The translations under genes and the position numbers were made by a program. Positions 57,550 to 64,000 of a DNA stretch of 64,000 nucleotides are shown here, piece by piece. The first letter of the stretch is position 1. Each line of letters starts with the position of its first letter. The notes beneath the pieces were generated by a model that saw nothing but the letters and a program-made list of their open reading frames with translations, ran no database searches and was not told the origin of the DNA. Source of the stretch: Eutrigla gurnardus (lineage: Eukaryota; Chordata; Actinopteri; Perciformes; Triglidae); contig OY741264.1 in assembly GCA_963514095.1 (NCBI GenBank), positions 17,668,827 through 17,732,826 on the forward strand, written 5' to 3'.

Positions 57550-59178
57550 CACTCAACAAAAATATAAACGCAACACTTTTGTTTTTGCTCCCATTTTTCA
57601 TGAGATGGACTTAAAGATCTAAAATTAATTCCAGATACACAATATTACCATTTCTCTCAAACATTGTTCACAAATCTGTCTAAATGTGTGATAGTGAGCA
57701 CTTCTGCTTTGCTGAGATAATCCATCCCACCTCACAGGTGTGCCACATCAAGATGCTGATCTGACATCATGATTAGTGCACAGGTGTACCTTATACTGCC
57801 CACAATAAAAGGCCACTCTGAAATGTGCAGTTTTGTCTCACAGCAAAATGCCACAGATGCCACAAGCATTGAGGGAGCGTGCAATTGGCATGCTGACAGC
57901 AGGAATGTCAACCAGATCTGTTGCTCGTGCATTGAATGTTAATTTCTCCACCATAAGCCGTCTCCAAAGGCGTTTCAGAGAATATGGCAATACATCCAAC
58001 CGGCCTCACAACCGCAGACCACGTGTAACCACACCAGCCCAGGACCTCCACATCCAGCAGGTTCACCTCCAAGATCGTCTGAGACCAGCCACTCAGACAG
58101 CTGCTGAAACAATTGGTTTGCATAACCAAACAATTTCTGCACAAACTGTCAGAAACCGTCTCAGGGAAGCTCAACTGCATGCTCGTCGTCCTCATCGGGG
58201 TCTTGACCTGACTCCAGCTCGTCGCCGTAACAGACTTGAGTGGGCAAATGCTCACATTCGATGGCGTCTGGCACGTTGGAGAGGTGTTCTCTTCACGGAT
58301 GAATCTCGGTTTACATTGTTCAGGGCAGATGGCAGACAGCGTGTGTGGCATCGTGTGGGTGAGCGCTTTGCTGATGTCAATGTTGTGGATCGAGTGGCCC
58401 ATGGTGGTGGTGGGGTTATGGTATGGGCAGGCATCTGTTATGGACGAAGAACACAGGTGCATTTTATTGATGGCATTTTGAATGCACAGAGATACCGTGA
58501 TGAGATCCTGAGGCCCATTGTTGTGCCATACATCCATGAACATCACCTCATGTTTCAGCAAGATTATGCACGGCCCCATGTTGCAAGGATCTGTACACAA
58601 TTCTTGGAAGCTGAAAATGTCCCAGTTCTTGCATGGCCAGCATACTCACCGGACATGTCACCCATTGAGCATGTTTGGGATGTGCTTGACCGGCGTATAC
58701 GACAGCGTGTACCAGTTCCCACTAATATCCAGCAACTTCGCACAGCCATTGAATAGGAGTGGACCAACATTCCACAGGCCACAATTGACAATCTGATAAA
58801 CTCTATGCGAAGAAGATGTGTTGCACTGCATGAGGCAAATGGTGGTCACACCAGATACTGACTGGTTCTGAGTCCCCATACCCCCAATAAAGCAAAAAAA
58901 TGCACATTTCAGGGTGGCCTTTTATTGTGGACAGTCTAAGGCACACCTGTGCACTAATCATAATGTCAGATCAGCATCTTGATGTGGCACACCTGTGAGG
59001 TGGGATGGATTATCTCAGCAAAGCAGAAGTGCTCACTATCACACATTTAGACAGATTTGTGAACAATGTTTGAGAGAAATGGTAATATTGTGTATCTGGA
59101 ATTAATTTTAGATCTTTAAGTCCATCTCATGAAAAATGGGAGCAAAAACAATTGTTGCGTTTATATTTTTGTTGATTG
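57550..59178 (+). mobile_element. Tc1-like transposon with long inverted repeats
   Basis: TA lies on both sides (57548-57549 and 59179-59180). Inverted repeats of about 280 bp begin CACTCAACAAAAATATAAAC on the left and CAATCAACAAAAATATAAAC on the right. The single transposase gene is nearly intact, so this is one of the youngest elements here. Confidence 0.9.
57848..58861 (+). pseudogene. Tc1-like DD34E transposase, one premature stop
   Basis: The likely start is MPQMPQALRERAIG at 57848. A helix-turn-helix region reads STRSVARALNVNFSTISRLQ and a second DNA-binding region follows. Catalytic residues are Asp in VLFTDESRF, Asp in MFQQDYARPH and Glu in SPIEHVWD, with 34 residues between the last two. 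GGGGVMVWAGI is the conserved glycine-rich box. TAG at 58754-58756 interrupts AIE.EWTNIPQ; the same frame continues open to TGA at 58859-58861 and ends NGGHTRY. Only about 35 C-terminal residues would be lost, so partial function cannot be excluded. Confidence 0.9.
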
Positions 59179-59737
59179 TAAATAGTCTTAAGTATAAGAT
59201 CTAACTAAACACAAAATAAAACGTGTCAACAAGTTGCAGAAAATAAATTAAAAATACAATATAAATAAGGCACTGCACAAAACAAGACATTAAAGGTGGG
59301 GGCAACAGGAAGACAGCTTGATGCTGCTGCATCACTGGTCAGTTGTGCTGCTGAGGTGGAGGCAGCAGTGGTAGATGTGGTAGATGGCCCAGGGGTGGGA
59401 TTTAGAAACTTCAACAGTGCATCTGAAGAGAGGAGTATGTGACACCATTGAGTATTACAGTCTAATAATAAAAACATATGATTCCAGGAATAAAATGAAA
59501 TGATATAATATAAATGAAAAACCAAAGAGATATATGTATGATGTTGTAATGTTGTAACAAATATTATTTCTATTAAATAGGCTTTGCTTTGCATTTTAAT
59601 TAACGTGGGATTATTTCTTGTACCAACTTTTTTTTTTTTTTTTTACCATTTGTGGCACTGGCGTGGCGCCCCTTGATGGACTGCGCCCTTAGCATTTGCC
59701 TATACGGCCTATGCCACAAGCCGGCCCTGAACACAGA

Positions 59738-60750
59738 GGATGCTCATTGCTCACTTCACTTCGTCAGTCATCTTGCAAGAATAGACCGTGCACAAACGAA
59801 TACCGCTGCAAAACCTACTCACCGGACCAGTTGTTTAGTCCCCTGTCTGTCAAAAAGTGAGGTTTCGCGAGACGAGCAGTGGCCGTCTCCAGCAGCTTAG
59901 CGTTCAGCAGCAGGGCATGTCTGGGCACGTCAGGGCAGTGACGGCAGAGTGAGGGCACGACTGACCAAGATAGATCTAAATTATTATTATTTTGTTTTAT
60001 TTATTATTATTTTGGGCCACACAGACACACACACACACGCTCTTTGGGGGGGGGGGGGGGGGGAATCACTTTGACAAAAGGGCACTTTGGGCATCAAGGG
60101 GCAAAGGGGCAGGTGCTCCAGCACGAGGCATGAGGCATCATGCTTTATTACTAAGAAAGTCAAAATTCTTAGGAGAAACACACACTCGTCCTTAGCGCCA
60201 AACTCCCTATCTTCATGGTTAATCAGTTTCTTTCGGATATACTTCTTGTGTTTTATGTGTTTATGTTGATTCCACTTATACTCTTTTATTCCCTTTGTTT
60301 AATCCTTAGTTATTCAATAAATATCCTGAAATCATAAAGTCGTTGTCCGTTGATATTTCTCCTGTGTAGAATACAAAGATCCCTTTTTCAAGAGCTTATG
60401 ATCTGAGGAAATGAGACTGATTTATTAAATGATATTGATTAATTGTTAATTAATTAATAAGTGGTCATTAGAGTCATGAAAGTGAACTCTATAAAGTTCA
60501 GTCTGACCAACAGTTGGTGCCCCTTTTACGAGAGCAGGTATTAAAATTGTATATTAATACACATTGATATACATATTTTAATATCGTCCTTGGTTTCCTT
60601 ACATACACAGTTTACGTAGGTACTTTACCCCGCTACAGGTGGTACTACGATTGTAGTGGTATGAGGCACCACTGCCATATCAAACATAACCCGATTCTGT
60701 TATCAAACACACCATATTCTGTTATCAGTTTCACCGGCTTCAAGACGATA
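59738..60750. other. No gene seen; poly-G tract
   Basis: A run of about 19 G lies at 60043-60061 after a short CA tract. The text near 60320-60530 (AATAAA, then GTTGGTGCCCC) resembles the edge of an LTR element with a primer-binding-like site, but no partner was found. Confidence 0.35.
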
Positions 60751-60753
60751 TGA

Positions 60754-63224
60754 GTGGACAGGGACACCGGAGCGAGCGGTAAGCAGAAAGGAGGGGGACT
60801 TTTACTGCTCATCAACAACAAGTGGTGTAACCCTAATCACGCTACTATCAAAGAACAGATTTGCAACAAAGACATTGAACTTTTAGCGGTTAGTTTGAGA
60901 CTGTATTACCTACCCAGGGAGTTCACTGTGGTGGTAGCCATTGTTGTTTACATTCCTCCATCTGCCAAGGCCGAAGTCGCGTGTGCCGTGCTGCACACCA
61001 CTATCGCGGGACTTCAGTCCAAGTACCCAGAGGCATTCATTGTTGTGTAGGGAGATTTCAACCATGTCCGTCTCTCTAAGACTTTGCCCACTTTTAAACA
61101 GTTTATTGACTGTACAACTAGAGGTGATAAAACGCTAAAACGATAAAAATGCATACAAATATTCTGCACTGCCCCCTCTTGGTCGATCAGACCATGACAT
61201 GCTACATCTCTCTTCCTCCTACACCCCACCTGCCAAGAGGCTGCCTGTCACCACCAGATCATCAAGAGGCTGGTATCCTGAGTCTCAAGAAGCCCTGAGG
61301 TGCTGTTTTGAGACAACAGATTGGGATGTTTTCTGTGAGGAGTATGGGGAAGACATTGACGGACTAACAGAATGCATTACCCATTACGTCAATTTCTGTT
61401 GTGATGACATCGTGCCATCCAGGGTAATTTGTTACTATCCTTATAACAAACCATGGATTACCAGCAGCCTGAAGGACTTACTAAATGAAAAGAAAAAGGC
61501 TTTCAGGGAGGGCGACAGGAATAAAATCAAAGAACTTCAAAAGGAACTGAAGGTGAGGATCAAGGAGGGGAAGCCGGGGAAAGCAGTGGGGCCCCGATTA
61601 CATCAGCCCAAGGCTACTGAAGTCCTTCTCTTCAGAGCTGTGTGGTATCTTAACACACCTGTTCAACCTGAGCCTGCGCCTACAGAAGGTCCCAAGGCTG
61701 TGGAAAACATCAGGCCTGGTACCTGTTCCAAAAAACACTCATCCAACTCACCACAATAACTACAGACCAGTAGCGCTCACCTCATATATTATGAAGACAT
61801 TTGAGAGACTTGTCCTCTCCTACATCAGGCCTAGTGTATCAACTCAAATGGATCCTTTACAGTTTGCATATCAGCCCAACATCAGTGTTGATGATGCCCT
61901 CATTTACATGCTGCAGAGGGCGTACACACATCTGGACACCCCTGATGCATCTGTAAGGATTACATTCTTTGACTTCTCAAGTGCCTTTAACACAATCCAG
62001 CCTTGACTGCTAGGGGAGAAGATGCAAAAGATGAAGGTGGATCCATTACTGGTACTGTGGTGTTTGGATTACCTTTTACTCAGACCACAGTACATGCGAC
62101 TACAGAACAATGTCTCAAGCACCATCCTGAGCAGCACAGGGGCTCCACAAGGAATGGTGCTGGCTCCATTCCTGTTCACCATCTACACAGCGGATTTCAA
62201 GTACAACACCAACAGCTGCTTTTTGCAAACATTTTCAGATGACACAGCTGTTGTCTGCCTCATCAAAGGGGGCAATGAGGAGGAGTATAGAGGCACAATT
62301 AACAACTTTGTGGAGTGGAGTGCACACAACCTCCATCTCAACACCACAAAAACAAAGGAGATAGTTGTGGATTTGAGGAGGGGGAGGAAGACTCAACCAA
62401 CACCAATCAACATCAGGGGCACGGAGGTGGAGGTGGTCGCCAACCACAGGCACCTCGGTGTGCAGCTTGACAGTGAGCTGGATTGGAAGAGTCATATGGA
62501 GGCGGTGTACAGGAAGGGACAAAGTCGTCTGTACTTCTTAAGGAGGCTAAGGTCATTTAACATCTGCCATACCTGTCACAGTTCATCTCTGCCTCACCAC
62601 TCTGCACCTGCCTGCTTCAATCTGCCAATCAGACACACCTCTCTCATCAAGCCAACTCCAATCCCCTGTGCGCTCTGCTCTGGCTGCATTTAAGCCCCAG
62701 CTCCACACTCAATCATTGCCTGATTGTTCTCGATGCTTGCACCAGACTCTCCAGCGTTTCTCTGCCTGATCTCCCGGTTTCGACCCTGCTTGCCCCCGAC
62801 CATCCTGCCTGACCGATCTCCTGGAAACCACCTCAGCCTTCTGTCCCCGACCACGATCCTCTCTTGTCCCTTTCTGGATTTTTCTGGAGTGTCACTCCAG
62901 TCTCCTCTGTGTCTTCCTGCAGTACTGTGACTGCCTGTCTCTGTGCTGCTATTGGGTCCAAACCAAACCCATTACAAACCCCTGCTGTGCACTGTCTACC
63001 ACTCAGTGGTGGCCAGTGCTGTGTTTTTTGCTGTGGCCTGTTGGGGAGAAGGAGCCCGCACAGCGGACAAAAACAGACTGGACAAACTGATCAGGAAGGC
63101 CAGCTCAGTGGTTGGGGCTGGGCTGCTAACGGTCCAGCAGGTGGCAGAGGCCAGAACTCTGAACAAACTGGGTTCAATAATGAACAACCCCACTCACCCA
63201 CTCCATGCCCTGAAGGTGATCTAG
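60754..63224 (+). pseudogene. LINE endonuclease and reverse transcriptase
   Basis: The endonuclease gives GGGLLLLINNKWC, then ELLAVSLRLYYLPREF, VYIPP and, after a stop, GDFNH near 61050. A linker with WITSSLKDLLNEKKKAF follows. A deletion near 61570 leads to RT blocks FERLVLSYIRP, LQFAYQPNISVDDALIYML, FFDFSSAFNTIQP with the first catalytic Asp, GAPQGMVLAPFLFTIYTADF, and FSDDTAVVCL near 62237, where Ser replaces the usual Ala of YADD. Then come NLHLNTTKTKEIVVD and HRHLGVQLDSELDWKSH. After the LTR, SVVASAVFFAVACWGEG resumes, ending near 63224. Confidence 0.85.
62574..62976 (+). mobile_element. Solo LTR, 403 bp
   Basis: Starts TGTCACAG and ends CCATTACA, with flanks TACC and AACC (one mismatch in a 4-bp duplication). 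It splits the LINE reading between SFNICH and the VVASAVFF block. A TATA-like GCATTTAAGCC is at about 62687. It matches the minus strand of 5408-5700, so two copies of this LTR family lie at opposite ends of the window. Confidence 0.7.
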
Positions 63225-63484
63225 AGCAGCACCTTCAGTCAGAGATTGATTGCACCAACGTGCAAAACTGAGAGGTACAGGAAGTCTTGTATACCAGCTG
63301 CTATAAGGTTTTACAATGCACAAAAATAACTTTGCACTTTTATAGTATTTATTTATTTATTGTATTTTAACTTGTTAAGTATGGAAGCTATCCGACGAAA
63401 TGTGTGGTGTGATGTCTGTATTTAAGCTGTTGTGACACTGTAATTTCCTGTAAAGGATTATTAAAGGATCTATCTATCTATAAT

Positions 63485-64000
63485 GTTTTGCTGCACCACT
63501 GCCACTGACAGATCCGGCGTCTTCACCACAGTCGATGCGATCACTTGGAGTTGTTAACCGCTGCCGACCAGAGCATTGTCTGCTGGTCGTGTGCTGCATG
63601 GTGGCTGTCTTCGCCCCGACGCATGATAATCTTAAACCGCTCTCCCTCTTTAAAGGTGTGTACACACCGGAAGAACTGCCCGACTCGCGTCGGTAAATGA
63701 AGTCGGGCTACTTAATATGGCCGACTCGAACAACGACATGGGCGGTTCACACCTACGGAATTACAGCCGACGCCATACGTTCCGCGCTTGCGCGAGATGT
63801 AATGTCTCCAAAACAACAGGCGGCGCTAATCTGTATTGTGGGCCAAAAAACACGAAAACCGGAAGTAGCCGGTCCTCTCTAGACCACCTTCTTCGATTCC
63901 ACTGGTTATCTGAGCTGCGTTTCAATAACGGTTTGAGTTGCCCTCGCTCACTTGCCCTAAGCACTTGCCCTCGGGGGAATCCCCGCCGCCATCTTAAGGG
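63485..64000. other. No gene seen; possible MITE pieces at the window edge
   Basis: GGTGTGTACACACCGGAAG near 63655-63673 and GTTGCCCTCGCTCACTTGCC near 63938-63957 look like terminal segments of MITEs. The window ends before partners could be seen. Confidence 0.3.

Larger units (their letters stand above)
57308..59729. mobile_element. hAT non-autonomous element hosting a Tc1 insertion
   Basis: Ends CAGGCCCGGCCCTAA and CCGGCCCTG, with a perfect 8-bp duplication AACACAGA (57300-57307 and 59730-59737). Without the Tc1 insert it is about 0.8 kb and has no transposase. Confidence 0.85.
60754..63480 (+). mobile_element. Rex1/L2/CR1-group LINE, interrupted by a solo LTR
   Basis: Endonuclease and RT parts are in order on plus, followed by a short untranslated end with AATTTCCTGTAAAGGATTAT and (ATCT)n at about 63464-63479. 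The C-terminal coding part is split by an LTR at 62574-62976. Stops and deletions disable the ORF. Confidence 0.8.

Noticed and set aside
57908..58600. 230-residue minus-strand frame
   Set aside because: It is the antisense shadow of the Tc1 transposase.
60310..60540. Primer-binding site and leader of an LTR element
   Set aside because: GTTGGTGCCCC and an upstream AATAAA are suggestive, but no LTR pair, gag or pol follows.

Overview
The window reads as vertebrate, almost certainly teleost fish, genomic DNA. It contains no recognisable host gene, operon, CRISPR array or prokaryotic feature. Nearly every long reading frame belongs to a transposable element of a teleost type: L2/CR1/Rex1-like LINEs, a restriction-like-endonuclease LINE, a Gmr1-like LTR element, Tc1, hAT and PIF/Harbinger transposons, and a tRNA-derived SINE with a conserved core. 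Long CA/TG and TA microsatellites and abundant MITEs fit the same picture. The unrecognised stretches may be intergenic or intronic; sequence alone does not decide which.

Layout. 1-1.55 kb: 3' part of an L2-like LINE. 1.55-12.15 kb: mostly unrecognised DNA with LTR-like fragments (4.2-5.8 kb), a CTG-flanked MITE (5.9-7.05 kb), a fold-back inverted duplication (11.44-11.78 kb) and a probable solo LTR. 12.6-16.07 kb: decayed Gmr1-like Ty3/gypsy element with integrase before reverse transcriptase. 18.4-20.5 kb: LINE with a C-terminal restriction-like endonuclease. 23.9-28.06 kb: a SINE split by a 3.8-kb hAT transposon whose three-exon transposase appears fully open, with a MITE inside its first intron. 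28.1-28.85 kb: fossil LINE RT on the minus strand. 29.2-35.5 kb: nested MITEs inside hAT-like shells. 37.1-37.6 kb: Charlie-like hAT remnant. 38.8-42.5 kb: three-level nest (Tc1 containing a TTAA element containing a Harbinger-like MITE). 43.1-46.9 kb: LINE with an inverted 5' segment, itself split by a long-TIR element. 47.2-50.05 kb: LINE tails and three MITEs. 50.5-53.6 kb: decayed gypsy element with the usual RT-RH-integrase order. 54.05-55.89 kb: PIF/Harbinger element with convergent Myb-like and DDE genes. 57.3-59.7 kb: Tc1 inside a hAT MITE. 60.75-63.48 kb: Rex1/L2-type LINE interrupted by a solo LTR.

The genes do not form one pathway. The window is a stratified record of insertions, and nesting plus target-site duplications (TSDs) give a relative order. 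The two most intact coding units are the hAT transposase (24.6-27.6 kb, no stop, consistent splice phases) and the Tc1 transposase (57.8-58.9 kb, one premature stop). The most unusual structures are the integrase-first gypsy element, the TTAA element with a P2RX7-like ORF and GC-rich tandem units, and a LINE with a 5' inversion.
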